Shown here: positions 50,980-64,000 of the stretch, piece by piece | Layout of the letters: every line of letters starts with the position of its first letter | How positions within the stretch are numbered: position 1 is the first letter of the stretch | The notes under the pieces: generated by a model | The model's database searches: none | Told to the model about the DNA's origin: nothing | What the model saw: the letters and a program-made list of their open reading frames with translations, nothing else | Position numbers and translations under genes: made by a program | From: Symsagittifera roscoffensis | Lineage: Eukaryota > Xenacoelomorpha > Acoela > Convolutidae | Length of the DNA stretch: 64,000 nt | NCBI RefSeq assembly: GCF_963678635.1 | Contig: NC_087067.1 | Coordinates: 34,076,401 to 34,140,400 of the forward strand | Direction of reading: 5' to 3'

Positions 50980-51639
50980 CGTCCAAAATGGCCGAAATTC
51001 GGGTCCCCCCAAATTTTCAACTGATGATTACTCCACGTACACTTAAGCTACAAACGTCGTTTTGGGCTCGTTGGAATCGTCCTGAGCTATAATTTATGAA
51101 ACAAGATGAAAAAAATGATGTTTCAACGAAAAAAACCAAAAATTTTGAAAATTTCATTTTTTGCACCACGCTCGATTAGGCTCAACTTTTTGGCATCACC
51201 GAGATTTCAAAAGCTTATAACTTTGTGTTGGACCGACGAAATTGGTTCATTTTCTCAGTCCCCCAAGATTTGACCATGATCTTATGATCCAAATAATAAA
51301 ATTTGAAAATTTTAAAACTTTTGGGCAAGTTATGGCCGTTCGCGCAATTCACCAGGCTCGATTGGGCTTAACTTTTTGACATCACCGAAATTCAAAAGGC
51401 TATAACTCAAAGACCCCAAAAGTTATCTCCAATATTTTTGGCCTATCAGCAGCTGATTGTACACAAAATTGATACTGCAAAAGAAATTTTTCGGTTTTCT
51501 GTTGTTTTGACCAAAATTTGACCCATTGAAAATTTTTGCACCACGCTCGATTAGGCTTAACTTTTTGACATCACCGAACTTTAAACAGCAATAACTCTTA
51601 GCGTATAAAAGTAAAAGAGATACTTTTGCTTTAAATAAA

Positions 51640-51758
51640 AGCCTACAACACCTGGTGTTCCCAGGCGGTCTCCCATCCAAGTACTAACCAGGCCCAATGT
51701 TGCTTAACTTCGGTGATCGGACGAGAACCGGTGCATTCAACATGGTATGGTCGTAGGC
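51640..51758 (-). rRNA. 5S ribosomal RNA, unit 40
   Basis: Reference gene following truncated unit B. Spacer markers GGCTCAACTT and AAAACTTTTGG match unit 39, fitting a duplicated full-plus-truncated dimer. Confidence 0.97.
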
Positions 51759-52917
51759 ATTTGAGTTACTCCGCTTTCACTTATATCCTTACTAGCATAT
51801 GTCTATGTACATTAGTTTTAAAACACTCGCCCTCGCGCGAGAGTAAAAATATGCTCTTATACCATGTAAAATTTTGCACGCTCACGTTATAATTTATGCA
51901 TTTCAAACAAAATTTTGAAAATTGACATTGTTTGGAATTTTTTTGGCCCAATGTGTTAAATGGCCAAATCGGCTGGTCAAAACCTATGGAGCGTGTACAA
52001 GGTGCCTTGAATGACCATTTATGGCATGATAGCCGCACATTCACTGTAAGTGGCATATGAATGGATACCAGCCAGGATACTGTCAGTTGCTTTTAGCCTA
52101 ATTGTTGTGATAAACTTATTAAATAGGTAAGTATTCAAATCTATTTGATAAGTTTTCTTTGAATGCACTCTGCGACAGCGGAGGGCAGCCCAATTTTCTT
52201 AAAAAATGCAAGAAAAAAAATTGCACTAACTTAAAAGTTAGCTTTTAGGCCAATTTTCGTCCAAAATGGCCGAAATTCGGGTCCCCCCAAATTTTCAACT
52301 GATGATTACTCCACGTACACTTAAGCTACAAACGTCGTTTAGGGCTCGTTGGAATCGTCCTGAGCTATAATTTATGAAACAAGATGAAAAAAATGATGTT
52401 TCAACGAAAAAAACCAAAAATTTTGAAAATTTCATTTTTTGCACCACGCTCGATTAGGCTTAACTTTTTGGCATCACCGAGATTTCAAAAGCTTATAACT
52501 TTGTGTTGGACCGACGAAATTGGTTCATTTTCTCAGTCCCCCAAGATTTGACCATGATCTTATGATCCAAATAATAAAATTTGAAAATTTTAAAATTTTT
52601 GGGCAAGTTATGGCCGTTCGCGCAATTCACCAGGCTCGATTGGGCTTAACTTTTTGACATCACCGAAATTCAAAAGGCTATAACTCAAAGACCCCAAAAG
52701 TTATCTCCAATATTTTTGGCCTATCAGCAGCTGATTGTACACAAAATTGATACTGCAAAAGAAATTTTTCGGTTTTCTGTTGTTTTGACCAAAATTTGAC
52801 CCATTGAAAATTTTTGCACCACGCTCGATTAGGCTTAACTTTTTGACATCACCGAACTTTAAACAGCAATAACTCTTAGCGTATAAAAGTAAAAGAGATA
52901 ATTTTGCTTTAAATAAA

Positions 52918-53036
52918 AGCCTACAACACCTGGTGTTCCCAGGCGGTCTCCCATCCAAGTACTAACCAGGCCCAATGTTGCTTAACTTCGGTGATCGGAC
53001 GAGAACCGGTGCATTCAACATGGTATGGTCGTAGGC
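52918..53036 (-). rRNA. 5S ribosomal RNA, unit 41
   Basis: Reference gene. TTTAGGGCTC (52341) combined with the common GGCTTAACTT and the A 3' flank, a marker mix not seen in another unit. Confidence 0.97.
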
Positions 53037-54195
53037 ATTTGAGTTACTCCGCTTTCACTTATATCCTTACTAGCATATGTCTATGTACATTAGTTTTAAA
53101 ACACTCGCCCTCGCGCGAGAGTAAAAATATGCTCTTATACCATGTAAAATTTTGCACGCTCACGTTATAATTTATGCATTTCAAACAAAATTTTGAAAAT
53201 TGACATTGTTTGGAATTTTTTTGGCCCAATGTGTTAAATGGCCAAATCGGCTGGTCAAAACCTATGGAGCGTGTACAAGGTGCCTTGAATGACCATTTAT
53301 GGCATGATAGCCGCACATTCACTGTAAGTGGCATATGAATGGATACCAGCCAGGATACTGTCAGTTGCTTTTAGCCTAATTGTTGTGATAAACTTATTAA
53401 ATAGGTAAGTATTCAAATCTATTTGATAAGTTTTCTTTGAATGCACTCTGCGACAGCGGAGGGCAGCCCAATTCTCTTAAAAAATGCAAGAAAAAAAATT
53501 GCACTAACTTAAAAGTTAGCTTTTAGGCCAATTTTCGTCCAAAATGGCCGAAATTCGGGTCCCCCCAAATTTTCAACTGATGATTACTCCACGTACACTT
53601 AAGCTACAAACGTCGTTTTGGGCTCGTTGGAATCGTCCTGAGCTATAATTTATGAAACAAGATGAAAAAAATGATGTTTCAACGAAAAAAACCAAAAATT
53701 TTGAAAATTTCATTTTTTGCACCACGCTCGATTAGGCTTAACTTTTTGGCATCACCGAGATTTCAAAAGCTTATAACTTTGTGTTGGACCGACGAAATTG
53801 GTTCATTTTCTCAGTCCCCCAAGATTTGACCATGATCTTATGATCCAAATAATAAAATTTGAAAATTTTAAAATTTTTGGGCAAGTTATGGCCGTTCGCG
53901 CAATTCACCAGGCTCGATTGGGCTTAACTTTTTGACATCACCGAAATTCAAAAGGCTATAACTCAAAGACCCCAAAAGTTATCTCCAATATTTTTGGCCT
54001 ATCAGCAGCTGATTGTACACAAAATTGATACTGCAAAAGAAATTTTTCGGTTTTCTGTTGTTTTGACCAAAATTTGACCCATTGAAAATTTTTGCACCAC
54101 GCTCGATTAGGCTTAACTTTTTGACATCACCGAACTTTAAACAGCAATAACTCTTAGCGTATAAAAGTAAAAGAGATACTTTTGCTTTAAATAAA

Positions 54196-54314
54196 AGCCT
54201 ACAACACCTGGTGTTCCCAGGCGGTCTCCCATCCAAGTACTAACCAGGCCCAATGTTGCTTAACTTCGGTGATCGGACGAGAACCGGTGCATTCAACATG
54301 GTATGGTCGTAGGC
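54196..54314 (-). rRNA. 5S ribosomal RNA, unit 42
   Basis: Reference gene. The spacer after it has TTTGACCCAATG instead of the commoner TTTGGCCCAATG, shared with units 1, 3, 5, 43, 47 and 49. Confidence 0.97.
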
Positions 54315-55473
54315 ATTTGAGTTACTCCGCTTTCACTTATATCCTTACTAGCATATGTCTATGTACATTAGTTTTAAAACACTCGCCCTCGCGCGAGAGT
54401 AAAAATATGCTCTTATACCATGTAAAATTTTGCACGCTCACGTTATAATTTATGCATTTCAAACAAAATTTTGAAAATTGACATTGTTTGGAATTTTTTT
54501 GACCCAATGTGTTAAATGGCCAAATCGGCTGGTCAAAACCTATGGAGCGTGTACAAGGTGCCTTGAATGACCATTTATGGCATGATAGCCGCACATTCAC
54601 TGTAAGTGGCATATGAATGGATACCAGCCAGGATACTGTCAGTTGCTTTTAGCCTAATTGTTGTGATAAACTTATTAAATAGGTAAGTATTCAAATCTAT
54701 TTGATAAGTTTTCTTTGAATGCACTCTGCGACAGCGGAGGGCAGCCCAATTTTCTTAAAAAATGCAAGAAAAAAAATTGCACTAACTTAAAAGTTAGCTT
54801 TTAGGCCAATTTTCGTCCAAAATGGCCGAAATTCGGGTCCCCCCAAATTTTCAACTGATGATTACTCCACGTACACTTAAGCTACAAACGTCGTTTTGGG
54901 CTCGTTGGAATCGTCCTGAGCTATAATTTATGAAACAAGATGAAAAAAATGATGTTTCAACGAAAAAAACCAAAAATTTTGAAAATTTCATTTTTTGCAC
55001 CACGCTCGATTAGGCTTAACTTTTTGGCATCACCGAGATTTCAAAAGCTTATAACTTTGTGTTGGACCGACGAAATTGGTTCATTTTCTCAGTCCCCCAA
55101 GATTTGACCATGATCTTATGATCCAAATAATAAAATTTGAAAATTTTAAAATTTTTGGGCAAGTTATGGCCGTTCGCGCAATTCACCAGGCTCGATTGGG
55201 CTTAACTTTTTGACATCACCGAAATTCAAAAGGCTATAACTCAAAGACCCCAAAAGTTATCTCCAATATTTTTGGCCTATCAGCAGCTGATTGTACACAA
55301 AATTGATACTGCAAAAGAAATTTTTCGGTTTTCTGTTGTTTTGACCAAAATTTGACCCATTGAAAATTTTTGCACCACGCTCGATTAGGCTTAACTTTTT
55401 GACATCACCGAACTTTAAACAGCAATAACTCTTAGCGTATAAAAGTAAAAGAGATACTTTTGCTTTAAATAAA

Positions 55474-55592
55474 AGCCTACAACACCTGGTGTTCCCAGGC
55501 GGTCTCCCATCCAAGTACTAACCAGGCCCAATGTTGCTTAACTTCGGTGATCGGACGAGAACCGGTGCATTCAACATGGTATGGTCGTAGGC
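55474..55592 (-). rRNA. 5S ribosomal RNA, unit 43
   Basis: Reference gene. Appears to be a tandem duplicate of unit 42 (same TTTGACCC and AATTTTCTT variants). Confidence 0.97.
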
Positions 55593-56751
55593 ATTTGAGT
55601 TACTCCGCTTTCACTTATATCCTTACTAGCATATGTCTATGTACATTAGTTTTAAAACACTCGCCCTCGCGCGAGAGTAAAAATATGCTCTTATACCATG
55701 TAAAATTTTGCACGCTCACGTTATAATTTATGCATTTCAAACAAAATTTTGAAAATTGACATTGTTTGGAATTTTTTTGACCCAATGTGTTAAATGGCCA
55801 AATCGGCTGGTCAAAACCTATGGAGCGTGTACAAGGTGCCTTGAATGACCATTTATGGCATGATAGCCGCACATTCACTGTAAGTGGCATATGAATGGAT
55901 ACCAGCCAGGATACTGTCAGTTGCTTTTAGCCTAATTGTTGTGATAAACTTATTAAATAGGTAAGTATTCAAATCTATTTGATAAGTTTTCTTTGAATGC
56001 ACTCTGCGACAGCGGAGGGCAGCCCAATTTTCTTAAAAAATGCAAGAAAAAAAATTGCACTAACTTAAAAGTTAGCTTTTAGGCCAATTTTCGTCCAAAA
56101 TGGCCGAAATTCGGGTCCCCCCAAATTTTCAACTGATGATTACTCCACGTACACTTAAGCTACAAACGTCGTTTTGGGCTCGTTGGAATCGTCCTGAGCT
56201 ATAATTTATGAAACAAGATGAAAAAAATGATGTTTCAACGAAAAAAACCAAAAATTTTGAAAATTTCATTTTTTGCACCACGCTCGATTAGGCTTAACTT
56301 TTTGGCATCACCGAGATTTCAAAAGCTTATAACTTTGTGTTGGACCGACGAAATTGGTTCATTTTCTCAGTCCCCCAAGATTTGACCATGATCTTATGAT
56401 CCAAATAATAAAATTTGAAAATTTTAAAATTTTTGGGCAAGTTATGGCCGTTCGCGCAATTCACCAGGCTCGATTGGGCTTAACTTTTTGACATCACCGA
56501 AATTCAAAAGGCTATAACTCAAAGACCCCAAAAGTTATCTCCAATATTTTTGGCCTATCAGCAGCTGATTGTACACAAAATTGATACTGCAAAAGAAATT
56601 TTTCGGTTTTCTGTTGTTTTGACCAAAATTTGACCCATTGAAAATTTTTGCACCACGCTCGATTAGGCTTAACTTTTTGACATCACCGAACTTTAAACAG
56701 CAATAACTCTTAGCGTATAAAAGTAAAAGAGATACTTTTGCTTTAAATAAA

Positions 56752-56870
56752 AGCCTACAACACCTGGTGTTCCCAGGCGGTCTCCCATCCAAGTACTAAC
56801 CAGGCCCAATGTTGCTTAACTTCGGTGATCGGACGAGAACCGGTGCATTCAACATGGTATGGTCGTAGGC
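56752..56870 (-). rRNA. 5S ribosomal RNA, unit 44
   Basis: Reference gene, common haplotype. Start of a run of three units (44-46) that I could not tell apart by eye. Confidence 0.97.
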
Positions 56871-58029
56871 ATTTGAGTTACTCCGCTTTCACTTATATCC
56901 TTACTAGCATATGTCTATGTACATTAGTTTTAAAACACTCGCCCTCGCGCGAGAGTAAAAATATGCTCTTATACCATGTAAAATTTTGCACGCTCACGTT
57001 ATAATTTATGCATTTCAAACAAAATTTTGAAAATTGACATTGTTTGGAATTTTTTTGGCCCAATGTGTTAAATGGCCAAATCGGCTGGTCAAAACCTATG
57101 GAGCGTGTACAAGGTGCCTTGAATGACCATTTATGGCATGATAGCCGCACATTCACTGTAAGTGGCATATGAATGGATACCAGCCAGGATACTGTCAGTT
57201 GCTTTTAGCCTAATTGTTGTGATAAACTTATTAAATAGGTAAGTATTCAAATCTATTTGATAAGTTTTCTTTGAATGCACTCTGCGACAGCGGAGGGCAG
57301 CCCAATTCTCTTAAAAAATGCAAGAAAAAAAATTGCACTAACTTAAAAGTTAGCTTTTAGGCCAATTTTCGTCCAAAATGGCCGAAATTCGGGTCCCCCC
57401 AAATTTTCAACTGATGATTACTCCACGTACACTTAAGCTACAAACGTCGTTTTGGGCTCGTTGGAATCGTCCTGAGCTATAATTTATGAAACAAGATGAA
57501 AAAAATGATGTTTCAACGAAAAAAACCAAAAATTTTGAAAATTTCATTTTTTGCACCACGCTCGATTAGGCTTAACTTTTTGGCATCACCGAGATTTCAA
57601 AAGCTTATAACTTTGTGTTGGACCGACGAAATTGGTTCATTTTCTCAGTCCCCCAAGATTTGACCATGATCTTATGATCCAAATAATAAAATTTGAAAAT
57701 TTTAAAATTTTTGGGCAAGTTATGGCCGTTCGCGCAATTCACCAGGCTCGATTGGGCTTAACTTTTTGACATCACCGAAATTCAAAAGGCTATAACTCAA
57801 AGACCCCAAAAGTTATCTCCAATATTTTTGGCCTATCAGCAGCTGATTGTACACAAAATTGATACTGCAAAAGAAATTTTTCGGTTTTCTGTTGTTTTGA
57901 CCAAAATTTGACCCATTGAAAATTTTTGCACCACGCTCGATTAGGCTTAACTTTTTGACATCACCGAACTTTAAACAGCAATAACTCTTAGCGTATAAAA
58001 GTAAAAGAGATACTTTTGCTTTAAATAAA

Positions 58030-58148
58030 AGCCTACAACACCTGGTGTTCCCAGGCGGTCTCCCATCCAAGTACTAACCAGGCCCAATGTTGCTTAACTT
58101 CGGTGATCGGACGAGAACCGGTGCATTCAACATGGTATGGTCGTAGGC
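58030..58148 (-). rRNA. 5S ribosomal RNA, unit 45
   Basis: Reference gene in a unit indistinguishable by eye from units 44 and 46. Confidence 0.97.
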
Positions 58149-59307
58149 ATTTGAGTTACTCCGCTTTCACTTATATCCTTACTAGCATATGTCTATGTAC
58201 ATTAGTTTTAAAACACTCGCCCTCGCGCGAGAGTAAAAATATGCTCTTATACCATGTAAAATTTTGCACGCTCACGTTATAATTTATGCATTTCAAACAA
58301 AATTTTGAAAATTGACATTGTTTGGAATTTTTTTGGCCCAATGTGTTAAATGGCCAAATCGGCTGGTCAAAACCTATGGAGCGTGTACAAGGTGCCTTGA
58401 ATGACCATTTATGGCATGATAGCCGCACATTCACTGTAAGTGGCATATGAATGGATACCAGCCAGGATACTGTCAGTTGCTTTTAGCCTAATTGTTGTGA
58501 TAAACTTATTAAATAGGTAAGTATTCAAATCTATTTGATAAGTTTTCTTTGAATGCACTCTGCGACAGCGGAGGGCAGCCCAATTCTCTTAAAAAATGCA
58601 AGAAAAAAAATTGCACTAACTTAAAAGTTAGCTTTTAGGCCAATTTTCGTCCAAAATGGCCGAAATTCGGGTCCCCCCAAATTTTCAACTGATGATTACT
58701 CCACGTACACTTAAGCTACAAACGTCGTTTTGGGCTCGTTGGAATCGTCCTGAGCTATAATTTATGAAACAAGATGAAAAAAATGATGTTTCAACGAAAA
58801 AAACCAAAAATTTTGAAAATTTCATTTTTTGCACCACGCTCGATTAGGCTTAACTTTTTGGCATCACCGAGATTTCAAAAGCTTATAACTTTGTGTTGGA
58901 CCGACGAAATTGGTTCATTTTCTCAGTCCCCCAAGATTTGACCATGATCTTATGATCCAAATAATAAAATTTGAAAATTTTAAAATTTTTGGGCAAGTTA
59001 TGGCCGTTCGCGCAATTCACCAGGCTCGATTGGGCTTAACTTTTTGACATCACCGAAATTCAAAAGGCTATAACTCAAAGACCCCAAAAGTTATCTCCAA
59101 TATTTTTGGCCTATCAGCAGCTGATTGTACACAAAATTGATACTGCAAAAGAAATTTTTCGGTTTTCTGTTGTTTTGACCAAAATTTGACCCATTGAAAA
59201 TTTTTGCACCACGCTCGATTAGGCTTAACTTTTTGACATCACCGAACTTTAAACAGCAATAACTCTTAGCGTATAAAAGTAAAAGAGATACTTTTGCTTT
59301 AAATAAA

Positions 59308-59426
59308 AGCCTACAACACCTGGTGTTCCCAGGCGGTCTCCCATCCAAGTACTAACCAGGCCCAATGTTGCTTAACTTCGGTGATCGGACGAGAACCGGT
59401 GCATTCAACATGGTATGGTCGTAGGC
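59308..59426 (-). rRNA. 5S ribosomal RNA, unit 46
   Basis: Reference gene, third of the near-identical run 44-46. Confidence 0.97.
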
Positions 59427-60585
59427 ATTTGAGTTACTCCGCTTTCACTTATATCCTTACTAGCATATGTCTATGTACATTAGTTTTAAAACACTCGCCC
59501 TCGCGCGAGAGTAAAAATATGCTCTTATACCATGTAAAATTTTGCACGCTCACGTTATAATTTATGCATTTCAAACAAAATTTTGAAAATTGACATTGTT
59601 TGGAATTTTTTTGGCCCAATGTGTTAAATGGCCAAATCGGCTGGTCAAAACCTATGGAGCGTGTACAAGGTGCCTTGAATGACCATTTATGGCATGATAG
59701 CCGCACATTCACTGTAAGTGGCATATGAATGGATACCAGCCAGGATACTGTCAGTTGCTTTTAGCCTAATTGTTGTGATAAACTTATTAAATAGGTAAGT
59801 ATTCAAATCTATTTGATAAGTTTTCTTTGAATGCACTCTGCGACAGCGGAGGGCAGCCCAATTCTCTTAAAAAATGCAAGAAAAAAAATTGCACTAACTT
59901 AAAAGTTAGCTTTTAGGCCAATTTTCGTCCAAAATGGCCGAAATTCGGGTCCCCCCAAATTTTCAACTGATGATTACTCCACGTACACTTAAGCTACAAA
60001 CGTCGTTTTGGGCTCGTTGGAATCGTCCTGAGCTATAATTTATGAAACAAGATGAAAAAAATGATGTTTCAACGAAAAAAACCAAAAATTTTGAAAATTT
60101 CATTTTTTGCACCACGCTCGATTAGGCTTAACTTTTTGGCATCACCGAGATTTCAAAAGCTTATAACTTTGTGTTGGACCGACGAAATTGGTTCATTTTC
60201 TCAGTCCCCCAAGATTTGACCATGATCTTATGATCCAAATAATAAAATTTGAAAATTTTAAAATTTTTGGGCAAGTTATGGCCGTTCGCGCAATTCACCA
60301 GGCTCGATTGGGCTTAACTTTTTGACATCACCGAAATTCAAAAGGCTATAACTCAAAGACCCCAAAAGTTATCTCCAATATTTTTGGCCTATCAGCAGCT
60401 GATTGTACACAAAATTGATACTGCAAAAGAAATTTTTCGGTTTTCTGTTGTTTTGACCAAAATTTGACCCATTGAAAATTTTTGCACCACGCTCGATTAG
60501 GCTTAACTTTTTGACATCACCGAACTTTAAACAGCAATAACTCTTAGCGTATAAAAGTAAAAGAGATACTTTTGCTTTAAATAAA

Positions 60586-60704
60586 AGCCTACAACACCTG
60601 GTGTTCCCAGGCGGTCTCCCATCCAAGTACTAACCAGGCCCAATGTTGCTTAACTTCGGTGATCGGACGAGAACCGGTGCATTCAACATGGTATGGTCGT
60701 AGGC
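60586..60704 (-). rRNA. 5S ribosomal RNA, unit 47
   Basis: Reference gene. TTTGACCC and AATTTTCTT markers, followed by a GAGCTGTAAT unit; the same order recurs at units 49-50. Confidence 0.97.
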
Positions 60705-61863
60705 ATTTGAGTTACTCCGCTTTCACTTATATCCTTACTAGCATATGTCTATGTACATTAGTTTTAAAACACTCGCCCTCGCGCGAGAGTAAAAATATGC
60801 TCTTATACCATGTAAAATTTTGCACGCTCACGTTATAATTTATGCATTTCAAACAAAATTTTGAAAATTGACATTGTTTGGAATTTTTTTGACCCAATGT
60901 GTTAAATGGCCAAATCGGCTGGTCAAAACCTATGGAGCGTGTACAAGGTGCCTTGAATGACCATTTATGGCATGATAGCCGCACATTCACTGTAAGTGGC
61001 ATATGAATGGATACCAGCCAGGATACTGTCAGTTGCTTTTAGCCTAATTGTTGTGATAAACTTATTAAATAGGTAAGTATTCAAATCTATTTGATAAGTT
61101 TTCTTTGAATGCACTCTGCGACAGCGGAGGGCAGCCCAATTTTCTTAAAAAATGCAAGAAAAAAAATTGCACTAACTTAAAAGTTAGCTTTTAGGCCAAT
61201 TTTCGTCCAAAATGGCCGAAATTCGGGTCCCCCCAAATTTTCAACTGATGATTACTCCACGTACACTTAAGCTACAAACGTCGTTTTGGGCTCGTTGGAA
61301 TCGTCCTGAGCTGTAATTTATGAAACAAGATGAAAAAAATGATGTTTCAACGAAAAAAACCAAAAATTTTGAAAATTTCATTTTTTGCACCACGCTCGAT
61401 TAGGCTTAACTTTTTGGCATCACCGAGATTTCAAAAGCTTATAACTTTGTGTTGGACCGACGAAATTGGTTCATTTTCTCAGTCCCCCAAGATTTGACCA
61501 TGATCTTATGATCCAAATAATAAAATTTGAAAATTTTAAAATTTTTGGGCAAGTTATGGCCGTTCGCGCAATTCACCAGGCTCGATTGGGCTTAACTTTT
61601 TGACATCACCGAAATTCAAAAGGCTATAACTCAAAGACCCCAAAAGTTATCTCCAATATTTTTGGCCTATCAGCAGCTGATTGTACACAAAATTGATACT
61701 GCAAAAGAAATTTTTCGGTTTTCTGTTGTTTTGACCAAAATTTGACCCATTGAAAATTTTTGCACCACGCTCGATTAGGCTTAACTTTTTGACATCACCG
61801 AACTTTAAACAGCAATAACTCTTAGCGTATAAAAGTAAAAGAGATACTTTTGCTTTAAATAAA

Positions 61864-61982
61864 AGCCTACAACACCTGGTGTTCCCAGGCGGTCTCCCAT
61901 CCAAGTACTAACCAGGCCCAATGTTGCTTAACTTCGGTGATCGGACGAGAACCGGTGCATTCAACATGGTATGGTCGTAGGC
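61864..61982 (-). rRNA. 5S ribosomal RNA, unit 48
   Basis: Reference gene. GAGCTGTAAT with the common C 3' flank, resembling unit 2. Confidence 0.97.
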
Positions 61983-63141
61983 ATTTGAGTTACTCCGCTT
62001 TCACTTATATCCTTACTAGCATATGTCTATGTACATTAGTTTTAAAACACTCGCCCTCGCGCGAGAGTAAAAATATGCTCTTATACCATGTAAAATTTTG
62101 CACGCTCACGTTATAATTTATGCATTTCAAACAAAATTTTGAAAATTGACATTGTTTGGAATTTTTTTGGCCCAATGTGTTAAATGGCCAAATCGGCTGG
62201 TCAAAACCTATGGAGCGTGTACAAGGTGCCTTGAATGACCATTTATGGCATGATAGCCGCACATTCACTGTAAGTGGCATATGAATGGATACCAGCCAGG
62301 ATACTGTCAGTTGCTTTTAGCCTAATTGTTGTGATAAACTTATTAAATAGGTAAGTATTCAAATCTATTTGATAAGTTTTCTTTGAATGCACTCTGCGAC
62401 AGCGGAGGGCAGCCCAATTCTCTTAAAAAATGCAAGAAAAAAAATTGCACTAACTTAAAAGTTAGCTTTTAGGCCAATTTTCGTCCAAAATGGCCGAAAT
62501 TCGGGTCCCCCCAAATTTTCAACTGATGATTACTCCACGTACACTTAAGCTACAAACGTCGTTTTGGGCTCGTTGGAATCGTCCTGAGCTATAATTTATG
62601 AAACAAGATGAAAAAAATGATGTTTCAACGAAAAAAACCAAAAATTTTGAAAATTTCATTTTTTGCACCACGCTCGATTAGGCTTAACTTTTTGGCATCA
62701 CCGAGATTTCAAAAGCTTATAACTTTGTGTTGGACCGACGAAATTGGTTCATTTTCTCAGTCCCCCAAGATTTGACCTAGATCTTATGATCCAAATAATA
62801 AAATTTGAAAATTTTAAAATTTTTGGGCAAGTTATGGCCGTTCGCGCAATTCACCAGGCTCGATTGGGCTTAACTTTTTGACATCACCGAAATTCAAAAG
62901 GCTATAACTCAAAGACCCCAAAAGTTATCTCCAATATTTTTGGCCTATCAGCAGCTGATTGTACACAAAATTGATACTGCAAAAGAAATTTTTCGGTTTT
63001 CTGTTGTTTTGACCAAAATTTGACCCATTGAAAATTTTTGCACCACGCTCGATTAGGCTTAACTTTTTGACATCACCGAACTTTAAACAGCAATAACTCT
63101 TAGCGTATAAAAGTAAAAGAGATACTTTTGCTTTAAATAAA

Positions 63142-63260
63142 AGCCTACAACACCTGGTGTTCCCAGGCGGTCTCCCATCCAAGTACTAACCAGGCCCAAT
63201 GTTGCTTAACTTCGGTGATCGGACGAGAACCGGTGCATTCAACATGGTATGGTCGTAGGC
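63142..63260 (-). rRNA. 5S ribosomal RNA, unit 49
   Basis: Reference gene, last in the window. Its unit has a private two-base change (GACCTAGATC for GACCATGATC at 62778-62779) in subrepeat 1. Confidence 0.97.
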
Positions 63261-63759
63261 ATTTGAGTTACTCCGCTTTCACTTATATCCTTACTAGCAT
63301 ATGTCTATGTACATTAGTTTTAAAACACTCGCCCTCGCGCGAGAGTAAAAATATGCTCTTATACCATGTAAAATTTTGCACGCTCACGTTATAATTTATG
63401 CATTTCAAACAAAATTTTGAAAATTGACATTGTTTGGAATTTTTTTGACCCAATGTGTTAAATGGCCAAATCGGCTGGTCAAAACCTATGGAGCGTGTAC
63501 AAGGTGCCTTGAATGACCATTTATGGCATGATAGCCGCACATTCACTGTAAGTGGCATATGAATGGATACCAGCCAGGATACTGTCAGTTGCTTTTAGCC
63601 TAATTGTTGTGATAAACTTATTAAATAGGTAAGTATTCAAATCTATTTGATAAGTTTTCTTTGAATGCACTCTGCGACAGCGGAGGGCAGCCCAATTTTC
63701 TTAAAAAATGCAAGAAAAAAAATTGCACTAACTTAAAAGTTAGCTTTTAGGCCAATTTT

Positions 63760-64000
63760 CGTCCAAAATGGCCGAAATTCGGGTCCCCCCAAATTTTCAA
63801 CTGATGATTACTCCACGTACACTTAAGCTACAAACGTCGTTTTGGGCTCGTTGGAATCGTCCTGAGCTGTAATTTATGAAACAAGATGAAAAAAATGATG
63901 TTTCAACGAAAAAAACCAAAAATTTTGAAAATTTCATTTTTTGCACCACGCTCGATTAGGCTTAACTTTTTGGCATCACCGAGATTTCAAAAGCTTATAA
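63760..64000. repeat. Start of a further unit, cut by the window edge
   Basis: The first 241 bp of a normal unit, with the GAGCTGTAAT variant. It stops in the first ~187-bp subrepeat, so the array continues beyond the window. Confidence 0.97.

Larger units (their letters stand above)
1..64000. repeat. 5S rDNA tandem array, 1278-bp unit
   Basis: The window is filled by a direct tandem repeat. Taking CGTCCAAAATGG as the arbitrary unit start, full units begin at 1, 1279, 2557, 3835, 5113, 6391, 7669, 8947, 10223, 11501, 12779, 14057, 15335, 16613, 17891, 19169, 20445, 21721, 22999, 24275, 25553, 26831, 28109, 29387, 30665, 31943, 33221, 34499, 35777, 37055, 38333, 39611, 40889, 42167, 43443, 44721, 45999, 47277, 49129, 50980, 52258, 53536, 54814, 56092, 57370, 58648, 59926, 61204 and 62482. 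Truncated units begin at 48556 and 50407, and a cut-off unit at 63760. Unit length is 1278 bp except for five of 1276 bp (two bases lost from an A-tract) and one of 1279 bp (one extra A near 47424). All units face the same way. Both window edges lie inside the array, so its true size is larger. Confidence 0.99.

Overview
The whole 64 kb window is one head-to-tail tandem array of 5S ribosomal RNA genes with no unique flanking sequence on either side. The repeat unit is 1278 bp. It carries one 5S rRNA gene (119 nt, always on the minus strand) and about 1160 bp of AT-rich spacer. I count 49 complete units, two internally truncated units of 573 bp that lack the 5S gene, and a 241-bp start of a further unit at the right edge. 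No protein-coding gene is supported anywhere.

The organism is an animal. The 5S gene has the metazoan length, an intact internal promoter (A box, intermediate element, C box), an upstream TATA-like element at about -28 and an oligo-T Pol III terminator. Its sequence looks protostome. Stretches such as TTGAATGCAC and GTTAAGCAACATTG recall nematode 5S, while GGTTCTCGTCCGATCACCGA recalls arthropod and other protostome 5S. A nematode or related ecdysozoan is my leading guess, held weakly. The nematode SL1 leader, often linked to 5S in that phylum, is not present in recognisable form.

Layout of each unit, using unit 1: three degenerate copies of a ~187-bp subrepeat (about 185-660); the 5S terminator and gene (658-779); a TATA-like element (802-807); a GC palindrome in AT-rich DNA (853-862); AT-rich sequence to about 1130; a 15-bp inverted repeat whose loop begins with a splice-donor sequence complementary to the 5' end of U1 snRNA (1133-1176); a run of small hairpins (1189-1262); and then the next unit. 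Unit starts are given in the array entry.

By eye the units are well over 98% identical but not clonal. Linked variants define haplotypes that recur at fixed unit offsets: units 12 and 30, 9 and 20, 23 and 28, 1 and 5. This indicates multi-unit duplications and exchange, meaning ongoing concerted evolution. Three variant types fall inside the 5S gene itself (units 4, 7, and 12 plus 30).

The most interesting item beyond the 5S genes is the plus-strand donor hairpin with downstream hairpins. It could be a diverged spliced-leader-type RNA, a small intron, or chance. The sequence alone cannot decide between these.
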